A stretch of DNA of 64,000 nucleotides from Thermohalobaculum sp039027855 (lineage in GTDB: Bacteria; Pseudomonadota; Alphaproteobacteria; Rhodobacterales; Rhodobacteraceae), in assembly GCA_039027855.1 (NCBI GenBank), contig JBCCJI010000019.1:1-64000 (forward strand). The letters are read 5' to 3'. Of this stretch, positions 16,007 through 24,235 are shown in pieces. Below the pieces are notes generated by a model, which was not told the DNA's origin, ran no database searches, and worked only from the letters and a program-made list of their open reading frames with translations. The first letter of the stretch is position 1, and every line of letters starts with the position of its first letter. A program made the translations under genes and the position numbers.

Positions 16007-16291
16007 ATGAGTGACGATCAAGACATCCCTATCGAGCGCAGCATGGCGCCGGACGAGGCTGTGCTGGATGCGCGCGGCCTGCTTTGTCCGTTGCCGGTGC
16101 TGAAGACCCGAAAGCGTCTGCTGGCGCTGCCGGTCGGCGGCGTGCTCGAGGTCACCGCGACAGACCCCGCCGCACGCGTCGATGTTCCCCATTTCTGCGC
16201 CGAACAGGGCCACGAGCTTTTGTCGATGGACGAGACCGAGGGCCCAGACGGCGCACCGGAGCTCATCTTCCGCCTACGCCGGGGAGCCTAG
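16007..16291 (+). CDS. tusA: TusA-family sulfur carrier protein
   Basis: 94 aa. It carries the TusA signature DARGLLCPLPVLKTRKRL, with the persulfide-carrying Cys followed by P-x-P. TusA proteins relay sulfur as a persulfide, for tRNA 2-thiouridine, molybdenum cofactor or sulfur oxidation. The rest (VGGVLEVTATDPAARVDVPHFCAEQGHELL) is the standard two-layer fold with a second Cys. No SD is obvious; the ATG at 16007 is the only reasonable start. Symbol by family only. Confidence 0.92.
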   Translation: MSDDQDIPIERSMAPDEAVLDARGLLCPLPVLKTRKRLLALPVGGVLEVTATDPAARVDVPHFCAEQGHELLSMDETEGPDGAPELIFRLRRGA

Positions 16292-16502
16292 CCGGGGAGC
16301 TTAACGGCATCGCGGCTGGTCGCCGCGATACATTCTGCGGGGGCACTCAGAGGCGCTGGCCCGCGACCCAACCGAGCCTGCGGAGGCGCGGGCGGATGCA
16401 TGCAGAAAGACGGCAGGACGAGTTCGGCGTTGCGATGATGGCCCAGTGCCCGTCGCGGCGTTGCCATCGCGCCGATGAAGAGGGCTCGCGTCCGACCGGA
16501 AA

Positions 16503-17570
16503 TCAGCCCGAGGCGAGCCCTGCACAGGGATCGGCGCGGCCTTCGACCGGGGCGGAGAACCAGACATAGTCGTAAGGCAGCGCCTCGGCATAATCGTCCG
16601 GCCGCGGAGCGCCCTCGGCAGTCTCGACCTGGCCCAGTACGCGGACCTCGAGCGCCGGTGCGAGACGGGCGAGATAGGTCGGTACCCCGATATCCGTGCG
16701 CGCGTAGCGATTGGCTGTCATCAGGACAGCGCGCACCGGCGTGCGGGGTGCGCGTTCGGGACGCTCGACCGCGTTCATGCCCGATCCGGTGCCCCGCGCG
16801 ACGATGCCCCGCGCCCGGGCGCGCAGCAGCGCATCGGCAAACCGGGCATTGCGGAGCCGCTCAGCCTCGATCAGCCCGCGGCGCTGCTCCGCCGGGATGG
16901 GGCCGCAGCGGGTAGCGCTCGCACTCCGCTCCAGTGCCTGCAGCGCGTCCTCCGGCAAAGCCGCGCTCAGCCCGACCGCGTCGGCGCGCGGGCCATAGAC
17001 CGGGGCCGCGCCCTGCCGCTCGGCCCCCACGATGGCGGCGCGCGACTGCCGGCCACCGGTGATCACCGCATTGGCCGATGCCTCGAACACCGGGACATAC
17101 AGCGCCCAATCCGGCCATCCGAGGCGCGACCATCCGATGGCGGGCCCGATCTCGGCCGCAGCGCCACCCCCGTCACGAAACGCCGCGATGCCGCGCTCCG
17201 ACGCCTCCGGCACTGTCTGGAAGGCGACGCCGACCGGGTCGAGGCCTGCGATCAGCCAGGAATGACGCGCGTGATGAAGCGCATTGTCCTGCACCGCACC
17301 GAGCACCACCAGATCGGCGCGACCAAGGCGGTCACGCAGCATCTCCGGTGAGATCGAGCGTTGCCCGGCGACGTCCCAGATCGTACCGGCAGGCGGCGGG
17401 GCACCGCGTCGCTCGGGCGGGGCTGGGCGATCGGCGACGGCGGCGGCGGGGATCGCCTTGACCATCGCCTCTTCTTCCACGCCCACGACAAAGGGCACAC
17501 GCTCGCTGGCGCAGGCAGACAGAAGGCAGGCCGTCGCGAGCCCTGCGAGCTTGAAGATAGCCGACGCCAT
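16503..17570 (-). CDS. ChaN-family lipoprotein
   Basis: 355 aa. The signal peptide ends in the lipobox LLSAC (Cys ~19), so it is lipid-anchored. The ChaN/Tiki-like domain begins TIWDVAGQRSISPEMLRDRLGRADLVVLGAVQDNALHHARHSWLI (segment start ~63), where family members usually have LGE-x2-DN-x2-HH. Here E is replaced in LGAVQDNALHH. ChaN members bind haem and take part in iron uptake. The C-terminal part RTPVRAVLMTANRYARTDIGVPTYL matches the family. It is convergent with tusA. Confidence 0.8.
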   Translation of the reverse strand: MASAIFKLAGLATACLLSACASERVPFVVGVEEEAMVKAIPAAAVADRPAPPERRGAPPPAGTIWDVAGQRSISPEMLRDRLGRADLVVLGAVQDNALHHARHSWLIAGLDPVGVAFQTVPEASERGIAAFRDGGGAAAEIGPAIGWSRLGWPDWALYVPVFEASANAVITGGRQSRAAIVGAERQGAAPVYGPRADAVGLSAALPEDALQALERSASATRCGPIPAEQRRGLIEAERLRNARFADALLRARARGIVARGTGSGMNAVERPERAPRTPVRAVLMTANRYARTDIGVPTYLARLAPALEVRVLGQVETAEGAPRPDDYAEALPYDYVWFSAPVEGRADPCAGLASG

Positions 17571-17849
17571 CGTGATCGTCCCCCACTGCCCCGCGGCGCG
17601 TCTCGAATTGCCTTAAGCCTAGCCACCGCCCGGCCCCGTGCAAGCGGCGCATCGTCCCCCTTCCCTCACAGCTGCGCCAGCACCGCAACGAGAGGGACCG
17701 CAAAGAAGTACGGCTCCGCGACTTACCCCCTCCTCTTGTCCCCTCCACTTGCCCCTGCCGCGGCGGATGGACATATCGGGCTTTGGGTGGAATGCCGTGC
17801 CCCGAGACGCTAGCGTCAACCTGGTAGCGGCGACAGGCGGGAGGATCGG

Positions 17850-17990
17850 ATGACGAAGCCATGGGTCGGCTGGCTGGGTTTTGCCGTGCTCGCCGTGGTG
17901 GTGCTCGTCTCCTCTTGCCAGGCGATGGGGGCCACCATCCCGCCGTCTGATACTTTCGAAGGCCCCAAGCCCATGGGCGTGAACCCGTGA
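17850..17990 (+). CDS. Small lipoprotein (46 aa)
   Basis: A 47-codon frame: a short basic N-terminus (MTKPWVG), a hydrophobic stretch (FAVLAVVVLVSS), then a Cys in LVSSC and a short polar tail (PPSDTFEGPKPMGVNP). This fits a small lipoprotein. GGGAGG lies at 17839-17844. Its TGA overlaps the GTG start of the next gene (GTGA), which argues strongly that it is translated and belongs to the XpaC-TelA operon. Confidence 0.7.
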   Translation: MTKPWVGWLGFAVLAVVVLVSSCQAMGATIPPSDTFEGPKPMGVNP

Positions 17991-18904
17991 GTGCTCGGCG
18001 TTTCGGAGGCGCGCATTCGCCGGACCCTGCAACCCGTGCCGCGTCGAGCCTGCCGCGCCGGCGCTCGCCTTCGGTGCGGCGCGAGGCGCTCCGCCTCGAT
18101 GTGCGCGCGCGGCTCATGTATGTCCTCCCGCTGCCTCTCCTGTTCGCGACGTTCTGGGACATCCTCTCGGGGGATCTCGCGGGAACGGCACGCGCCGTTC
18201 TTGCGCTGGCGCTGCTGATGGGCGGGGCCTTCATGCTGAACGAGGGGCAGAAGGCGCACCGGGCCTACGCTGCCCGCGCCGTAGCCCGCCGGCCGGCGAT
18301 CCCGCGCAAGATCATCGCCGCCGTGCTGACCGGGCTCGGCGTCGGTGTGGCACAGATCGCGGGCGCCACGCCCGACCCCTTCGTGGCGGCGGGCTTTGGC
18401 GCGGTCGCGCTGGTCGCCCATCTCGCGGCATTTGGCATCGATCCGCTCACCAATAAGGGCATCGATCTGACCGATGCGGTGATCGACCGCGTCGCCCATG
18501 CGCTGGACGAGGGCGAGCGGCTGCTGCGCGAGATCCATGACGACGCTAGGAAGATCGGTGACGGTCAGATCACCGAGCAGCTTGCCTCGCTCGGTGACGA
18601 AGTCCGCGCCATGCTGCGCCGGGTTGAGGCCGATCCCCGCGATCTGGATCGCGCGCGGCGCTATCTCTCGGTGCATCTTGTTGGCGCCCACGAGGCGACG
18701 CGCAAATATGCCGAGACGCTGGCAAGCGACGAAACCGCGGCCGAAGACCCGCGATTGCGCGCCGATTACGTCAGCCTGATCACCGAGCTTGAGCAGAGTT
18801 TCCAGCGCGGCCGGGCCTCGATGCTCGGCGAGGATCGTACCGATCTTGAGATCGAGATCGAGGTCCTGCGCGACCGTATGGGACGCGAGCGCGCCGTGCG
18901 CTAG
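17987..18904 (+). CDS. XpaC-like (5-bromo-4-chloroindolyl phosphate hydrolysis family) protein
   Basis: 305 aa. Two membrane segments near residues 45-80 (LMYVLPLPLLFATFWDIL and TARAVLALALLMGGAFML), a third hydrophobic stretch (IIAAVLTGLGVGVAQIA), then a soluble alpha-helical region. This matches XpaC-family proteins, which typically occur next to TelA-like genes as here. GTG start at 17987 overlaps the small lipoprotein stop. Despite the family name, no phosphatase motif is visible. Function is unknown, perhaps envelope stress. Confidence 0.8.
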   Translation: MSARRFGGAHSPDPATRAASSLPRRRSPSVRREALRLDVRARLMYVLPLPLLFATFWDILSGDLAGTARAVLALALLMGGAFMLNEGQKAHRAYAARAVARRPAIPRKIIAAVLTGLGVGVAQIAGATPDPFVAAGFGAVALVAHLAAFGIDPLTNKGIDLTDAVIDRVAHALDEGERLLREIHDDARKIGDGQITEQLASLGDEVRAMLRRVEADPRDLDRARRYLSVHLVGAHEATRKYAETLASDETAAEDPRLRADYVSLITELEQSFQRGRASMLGEDRTDLEIEIEVLRDRMGRERAVR

Positions 18905-19027
18905 GCTCGCCAAATGGTTCCCACCCGACGGCTCACGCCAAACGGCTCACACCAAGACACCACGCACCAGACAGCCCCCTCTCAACCGAACGCCCGACCT
19001 CAGACGGCAGATGCAGCGGAGACGCCG

Positions 19028-20254
19028 ATGTCCGACAGCACGAAGACCGAGACGCCCACCGCCGAGATCATCCCGCCCGAGATGGCCATCGAGATCGAGG
19101 AAGCGACCAAGCCGGTGCGCGAGATCCGCACCGAGGTCGTGCCCATCGACATGGCGGATGCCGAGGAGCGGGCCGAGATCGAGAAACGCCTGACCGAGCT
19201 CGACATCACCGACACCACCTCGATCGTAAAGTTTGGCTCGGCCGCGCAGACCAAGCTGACCGAGATCTCGGACTCGATGCTCGAGGGCGTGCGCACCAAA
19301 GACACCGGCCCCGCCGGCGACAGCCTGCGCGACATGGTTACAACGATCCGCGGCTTCGATACCTCCGAACTTGACCCCAATGCCAAGCAAAGCTGGTGGG
19401 ACCGTCTACTCGGCCGCGTCACGCCCGTGGCGCAGTTCGTCGCCGAGTACGAGGATGTGCGCGGACAGATCGACAAGATCACCGACAACCTGCTGCGCCA
19501 TGAGACGGTGCTGCTGAAGGACGTGAAGTTCCTCGACCGTCTCTACGACGAGACGCTCGGGTTCTATGACGAGCTCGGTCTCTACATCTCCGCCGGTGAG
19601 GCCAAGCTTGACCGGCTCGACGTCTTCGACATTCCCGAGGCCGAGAAGGCCGCGCAGAATGCCGAGGAGGGCGAGGGCGCCATGGCCGCGCAGGGCCTGC
19701 GCGATCTGCGCTCGGCGCGCGACGAGCTGGAGCGGCGGGTGCACGACATGAAGCTGACGCGCCAGGTCACGATGCAGTCGCTGCCCTCGATCCGGCTTGT
19801 GCAGGAGAACGACAAGGCCCTGATCAACAAGATAAACTCCACCATCGTGAACACGATCCCGCTGTGGCGCCAGCAGCTGGCGCAGTCGGTAACCATCGCG
19901 CGCATGGGCGATGCCGCCAAGGCGACACGCGAGGCGACGGACCTGACCAACGAGTTGTTGGAGAAGAACGCCCAGAACCTGCGCACCGCCAATGCAGAGG
20001 TACGCAAGGAGATCGAGCGCGGCGTGTTCGACATCGATGTGGTGAAGCGCGCCAACGCGACGCTGATCGACACCATCGAGGACAGCCTGAAGATCGCCGA
20101 TGAGGGCAAGGCCAAGCGCGCCGCCGCCGAGGCCGAGATCCAGCAGATGGAGGCCGATCTGAAAGCGGCCCTCGCCGCTGCTTCGGCCCGTCAGCTGAAC
20201 CCGGGCGGCGACGATGGCACCGGCGACAACGCCGGGCAGGTACCTCAAGGCTGA
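19028..20254 (+). CDS. Toxic anion resistance protein, TelA/KlaA family
   Basis: 408 aa from the ATG at 19028 (GGAG ~8 nt upstream); an ATG at 18914 would add 38 residues. It is a largely helical cytosolic protein. TelA features: WWDRLLGRVTPVAQFVAEYEDV, ETVLLKDVKFLDRLYDETLGFYDELGLYI region, VTMQSLPSIRLVQENDKALINKINSTIVNTIPLWRQQLA region. The family was named from plasmid tellurite resistance, but chromosomal copies are linked to envelope and toxin stress. It follows the XpaC-like gene, its usual partner. Confidence 0.92.
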   Translation: MSDSTKTETPTAEIIPPEMAIEIEEATKPVREIRTEVVPIDMADAEERAEIEKRLTELDITDTTSIVKFGSAAQTKLTEISDSMLEGVRTKDTGPAGDSLRDMVTTIRGFDTSELDPNAKQSWWDRLLGRVTPVAQFVAEYEDVRGQIDKITDNLLRHETVLLKDVKFLDRLYDETLGFYDELGLYISAGEAKLDRLDVFDIPEAEKAAQNAEEGEGAMAAQGLRDLRSARDELERRVHDMKLTRQVTMQSLPSIRLVQENDKALINKINSTIVNTIPLWRQQLAQSVTIARMGDAAKATREATDLTNELLEKNAQNLRTANAEVRKEIERGVFDIDVVKRANATLIDTIEDSLKIADEGKAKRAAAEAEIQQMEADLKAALAAASARQLNPGGDDGTGDNAGQVPQG

Positions 20255-20667
20255 GAGAACGAGCGGGCGTCCAGTCTCTGGCGCCCGCTGGTCCTTTGCC
20301 GCTGCCGCACCACCGAAGGCGCCACGCCCAGTTGCCGATCCGGCTGCAGCCTCGCCGCAAGCCACGGGCAGCGCCCGACGGCCTTGGACGCAGGCCGGCA
20401 GCCGCTTCTGACGCGCACCTTCTGAAACTGCCTAAGGCTTTTCGCTAGGCTAGGCAGGGATGCGCGCCACCAGAGATCGGGCAAAGTGCGCTCACAACTC
20501 GACCAGCAGAGACCCCGCAAATCGCACCGTGGCGACCAGCCGCGGTTCCGCTAAGCTTAAGCCAGGGCCGCGACACCCGGCGCTTGGAAGGTTGCAGTTC
20601 TGAACTAGGCAGGCGGCGCGGCGCGCGGCATTTTATGGAAGCTGTTTTCAAATTGTGAGGTCGCACC
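20255..20667. other. Intergenic region without a gene
   Basis: 413 bp between the TelA-like and DUF805 genes. Apart from the hairpin at 20262-20289 and an inverted repeat CTGCCTA/TAGGCAG (20428-20434 with 20451-20457), nothing is recognised. The last 100 bp should contain the DUF805 promoter. Confidence 0.4.
20262..20289 (+). terminator. Hairpin after the TelA-like gene
   Basis: AGCGGGCG (20262-20269) and CGCCCGCT (20282-20289) form an 8-bp stem with a 12-nt loop, 7 bp after the stop. Only a weak T run (CCTTTG) follows, so it is a terminator candidate or an RNA 3' end stabiliser. Confidence 0.4.
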
Positions 20668-21111
20668 ATGATGGGTCCAGCCGAAGCCATCGGCCACTGT
20701 CTCTCGCGCTACACCGGTTTTGCGGGCCGGGCGGGCCAGGCCGAGTTCTGGTGGTTCGCCGGTTTCGTCCTTCTGTTCGCCGTGCTGTTCAGCCAACTTG
20801 AGACCATGCTCGGGTTCGAGGCGCTGTTCGGCATGCCCGCCGCCGCGCAGCCGCAACCCGGCTTCGAACCGCTCTTTGTCTGGGAGGCGCCGGGCCCCGT
20901 CGTCACCGTCTGGATGGCGGCGATGGCGCTGCCCTTCCTCGCGGTCGGCGCGCGCCGCCTGCAGGACCGTGGGATGGAGCGGACCTGGCTCGTGCTCTGG
21001 GTTGTGCCCATCGCGGGGTGGCTGGTGCTCGCCGCGATCCTCAGCCTCGGCGGTGACGAGGTGGAGAACGAATACGGCATGCCGCCAGAGGGCACCGTTC
21101 CCGGCGAGTGA
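20668..21111 (+). CDS. DUF805 membrane protein
   Basis: 147 aa with three or four hydrophobic segments. The DUF805 hallmarks are the N-terminal GHCLSRYTGFAGRAGQAEFWWF and GARRLQDRGMERTWL. The protein lies in the inner membrane. A periplasmic or cytosolic loop (~50-70) is Pro/Gln rich. Function of the family is unknown. It looks monocistronic. Confidence 0.88.
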   Translation: MMGPAEAIGHCLSRYTGFAGRAGQAEFWWFAGFVLLFAVLFSQLETMLGFEALFGMPAAAQPQPGFEPLFVWEAPGPVVTVWMAAMALPFLAVGARRLQDRGMERTWLVLWVVPIAGWLVLAAILSLGGDEVENEYGMPPEGTVPGE

Positions 21112-21198
21112 GCGCGCACGGCGCGAGACCGCAGACGGCGTGGCGAAGGAAGCCGCTGCAAGGCGGCGCGCACCGATCCTAGAGGACGCCCGCACCAG

Positions 21199-22074
21199 CT
21201 ACAGGCCGAGCCCCACGGGCTCCACGAGGTCGGGAGTGTCGTTTCTCACCTGCCCGACTGCGGTGTCGACCTCATAGAGCTGGGTTAGTACGTCGGGGAT
21301 CGGCGCCATCATCCGCTGATCCTCTGGCGACGGGCCGGCCAGCCACCCATCGAAATCCGCCTCGTCGAGCACGACGGGGCTGCGGGGGTGCAGATGGCGT
21401 GTGGATGGGCCCGCCGCCGTCGTCAGGATGGTGGCGGTCAGCATCTCGGTCTCGTCCAACACCGCCCGCGACCAGACACCCGCGAAACAGAGGCCCGGCC
21501 GGTTGGTGCGGCGGGTGATGAACCACGGCGTCTTGGCCCCCGCCTTGCCGGTCCATTCGAAGTACCCGGCGGCCGGGATCAGACAGCGCCCACTGGCGCC
21601 CGTCACCGCGCGCGCCGAGCCGCGCCAGGCATCGCGAAACATCGGCTTACCCGCCGCCTCTTCAGAACGGGCGTTGAAGGTGGTGGCCTTGAAGAGCGCC
21701 ATGGGCTTGCGCCACCAGGTCGGGACCAGACCCCAGCGCGCCCGTGCCACCCGCCGTGGCCCCGCCCCTGCTTCGCCTTCCGCCCGCCCCTGCGGCAGGA
21801 TTATGGCGATCGACTGGGTCGGTGCGATGTTCCAACTTGGGGCAGGCCAGGCACCCGCCGGCATCGCCGCCAGCACCTGCCCTGCCCCCGAATGCTCGCC
21901 CGCCACCCGAAGAGGTGCCGCCTCGGCGCTCGCGCCACCACCCGCGCGGTCGATATGATCAGGAGCCGGGCCCTGCTCCACCCAGTCCGGCGCTGCCGCG
22001 TCACGTTCGATTCGCAGCCAGTCCGCGGTATCGGCATCTCCGGCGATCAGGGCGCTCGCAAATCGACCGCACAT
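21199..22074 (-). CDS. SOS response-associated peptidase (SRAP, YedK/HMCES family)
   Basis: 291 aa. SRAP proteins crosslink to abasic sites in single-stranded DNA through Cys2. MCGRFAS supplies the Cys after Met removal. Other conserved elements: SWNIAPTQSIAII (Asn), GYFEWTGK (Glu), and STRHLHPRSPVVLDEADFDGWL (His). A Gly/Ala-rich insert at ~30-65 is longer than usual. It is divergent from the DUF2927 gene; the 137-bp gap contains both promoters. I cannot see a clear LexA box. Confidence 0.93.
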   Translation of the reverse strand: MCGRFASALIAGDADTADWLRIERDAAAPDWVEQGPAPDHIDRAGGGASAEAAPLRVAGEHSGAGQVLAAMPAGAWPAPSWNIAPTQSIAIILPQGRAEGEAGAGPRRVARARWGLVPTWWRKPMALFKATTFNARSEEAAGKPMFRDAWRGSARAVTGASGRCLIPAAGYFEWTGKAGAKTPWFITRRTNRPGLCFAGVWSRAVLDETEMLTATILTTAAGPSTRHLHPRSPVVLDEADFDGWLAGPSPEDQRMMAPIPDVLTQLYEVDTAVGQVRNDTPDLVEPVGLGL

Positions 22075-22211
22075 GGCACTCTTCCCGTATCGGTTGTGTC
22101 AGATCGGTTCTGTTCACGCATGGTTGAACGCGGCTGTTCCCTGCGGCGCCATCCCCTGTCTAGACTGAAGCCATCCAAGGCGTCGCCCCCCACGGCCACC
22201 GGAGTGAGAGC

Positions 22212-23252
22212 ATGATCCGCGCTGAGCGCAAAGAGCCCAGCAAGGCGCCGTCGCGATGGCCGGCGACGACGGCAGCGGCCAAGCGCGCCAGATCCGGGAC
22301 TGGGAGCAGGACGCAAACACGGGCGCGAAGCCGAGCACGACCCTTGGCGCGAACCCTCGGACTGCGGACCGTGGCGCTGGCCGCAGTCGCCATGCTCACG
22401 GCCTGCGCCACCCCGCGCGAGCGCATCGACTGGGTCGCCTATGAGGCATCGCTCCGCTCGATCGGCGATCTGCGCACCGAAACCGCGCCTGTCGACGCAC
22501 CTTTTTCCAACGACGACTTGGTGCGCAATTTCGCGCGGATCGCACTCCGCCACGAGGCGGATATCCGCCAGGCGGGCTCGGACAGCAATGCGCGCCCCAA
22601 CCCGCTGCAACGCTGGGAGGGCCCGATCCGCTACAGCCTGCTCGGCGAAGGGGCCACCGCCGAGGATCTGGACGAGATCGACACGCTGATGGCGCGCGTC
22701 GGCGCGCTCACCGGGCTCGAGGTCTCTCCCACGAGCATCGGCTCAAATCTGATCGTGTTGATCACCAAGCCCGGCGAACGGCGGGGCATCCAGGCGGTGC
22801 TGTCAGAGCATCACCCCGCCCTCGGCCAGAGCTTCGCGCTCTGGCGTGACAACCCGGAGATCGTCTGCGCCGCCACCAATCTGATCGCCGAACGTAACCG
22901 CCACGAGATCATCTTCGGCGTGATCATGATCGGGGACGAGGTGCGCGGGCTGTTGCGCCAATCCTGTTTGCACGAAGAGATCATCCAGGCGCTCGGCCTC
23001 GGCAATGATCATCCCGCCGTCAGGCCCTCGATCTTCAACGACGATGAGGAGTTCGCGCTTCTCACGCTGCATGACGAATGGCTTGTCCGCCTGCTTTACG
23101 ACCGCCGCCTGCGGCTTGGCATGACCGAGCGCGAGGCGGTGCCTGTGTTGCGTCGTATCCTGCCCGGTCTGCGCCCCGACACCGTTGTCGGCGACCCCGA
23201 TCGGGATCTGCCCCCGCCCCATCCGGGGCCTGTTGTCCGGAGTACTTCATGA
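22212..23252 (+). CDS. DUF2927 lipoprotein, copy 1
   Basis: 346 aa from the ATG at 22212. A long basic N-terminal stretch precedes the lipoprotein signal (TLGLRTVALAAVAMLTACATP), so the true start could lie further in. The lipobox is MLTAC. The domain contains SNDDLVRNFARIALRHEAD, RWEGPIRYSLLG, and the acidic PSIFNDDEEFALLTLHDEWLVRLLYD, shared with copy 2. It may act as a cell-envelope protease-like protein, but the function is unknown. Stop overlaps the next start (ATGA). Confidence 0.8.
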   Translation: MIRAERKEPSKAPSRWPATTAAAKRARSGTGSRTQTRARSRARPLARTLGLRTVALAAVAMLTACATPRERIDWVAYEASLRSIGDLRTETAPVDAPFSNDDLVRNFARIALRHEADIRQAGSDSNARPNPLQRWEGPIRYSLLGEGATAEDLDEIDTLMARVGALTGLEVSPTSIGSNLIVLITKPGERRGIQAVLSEHHPALGQSFALWRDNPEIVCAATNLIAERNRHEIIFGVIMIGDEVRGLLRQSCLHEEIIQALGLGNDHPAVRPSIFNDDEEFALLTLHDEWLVRLLYDRRLRLGMTEREAVPVLRRILPGLRPDTVVGDPDRDLPPPHPGPVVRSTS

Positions 23253-24163
23253 GTGCGTTGCTTGCCCCGTTGGTGTCCCCCCTTCTCGCCGGCTGGATGG
23301 CCGCGGCGTCCTGTACCGGCTGTACCGCCTATCTCGCGGGCGATGCCTGGCAAGGCTACGAGACGACGGCACTCTCGCTCGGCAAGATGCGGCTGGAACG
23401 CGCGCCCGAGGGGCTGCCCGTCTCGCGCCGGGGGCTTGCCGAGAACTTTCGGCGCATCGCCTTCGGCATCGAACACGACGTGCTCGACCCCGCCGATCCG
23501 GCCGTCTCGGATGGCGGTACGCTCCGGCGCTGGCAGCGCCCGGTCCGGGTCAATGTCACCTCTCTCGGTGATGACGCGGATGTCCATCGCGACATGGTCT
23601 CCGAGGTGGCGAACCGGATCGCCGTGGCCACGCGCCACCCGATACAGGCCGCCACCGCGCAGCATCCGGCCAATCTCGCCGTCCTGTTCCTGCGGCCCGA
23701 GGACTATGGCCCGGCCGGCGATGCACTGCGCAAACGTGCAGGCGGTGGCTGGCTCGCGCGTCAGGTAGAGGCCTTCGGTCGCGCCCAGCACACCCCGTGT
23801 GTGGGCATTTTTCTACATGCGGAAACGCAGGAAGCAGGCCGGCCGGACGAGATCATCTTTGCGCTGGCCCTGATCCGTGCCGGGCTGCCACCGCGGCTTG
23901 GCCGGGCCTGCATCGAGGAAGAGATGGCCCAGGCCATGGGCCTGCCGAACGATGACCCCTATGTGCGGCCCTCGGTCTTCAACGACGATCAGGAGTTTGC
24001 GCTGCTGACCGGCCATGACGAAGCACTGCTGCGCATCCTCTACGACGCGCGGCTGTCGCCCGGGATGTCCGAGAGCGAGGCCATGGAGATCGTGCCCGAG
24101 ATTATCGGTGAGATGGATATCCGCGTCATAAGCGGCCGCGCGCGCATTAACCGAACCCCTTAG
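23249..24163 (+). CDS. DUF2927 secreted protein, copy 2
   Basis: 304 aa. ATG at 23249 overlaps the stop of copy 1. The N-terminal hydrophobic segment ends near AAASCTGC, so it is exported and perhaps lipidated. The core is parallel to copy 1: SRRGLAENFRRIAFGIEHD, RWQRPVRVNVTSLGDD, ACIEEEMAQAMGLPNDDPYVRPSVFNDDQEFALLTGHDE (key part). The pair is a diverged tandem duplication in one operon. Function is unknown. Confidence 0.82.
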   Translation: MSALLAPLVSPLLAGWMAAASCTGCTAYLAGDAWQGYETTALSLGKMRLERAPEGLPVSRRGLAENFRRIAFGIEHDVLDPADPAVSDGGTLRRWQRPVRVNVTSLGDDADVHRDMVSEVANRIAVATRHPIQAATAQHPANLAVLFLRPEDYGPAGDALRKRAGGGWLARQVEAFGRAQHTPCVGIFLHAETQEAGRPDEIIFALALIRAGLPPRLGRACIEEEMAQAMGLPNDDPYVRPSVFNDDQEFALLTGHDEALLRILYDARLSPGMSESEAMEIVPEIIGEMDIRVISGRARINRTP

Positions 24164-24235
24164 CCTCGTCGCAATACTGATCACGACAGTGTCCCCAAAC
24201 GGCAAAGCAGGCCGTGTAGGTGGGAGGCGCTTATC

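Noticed and set aside
20428..20457. Inverted repeat CTGCCTA/TAGGCAG
   Set aside because: Weak 7-bp stem, 16-nt loop, no T run and no gene whose end it would serve; noted only in the intergenic entry.
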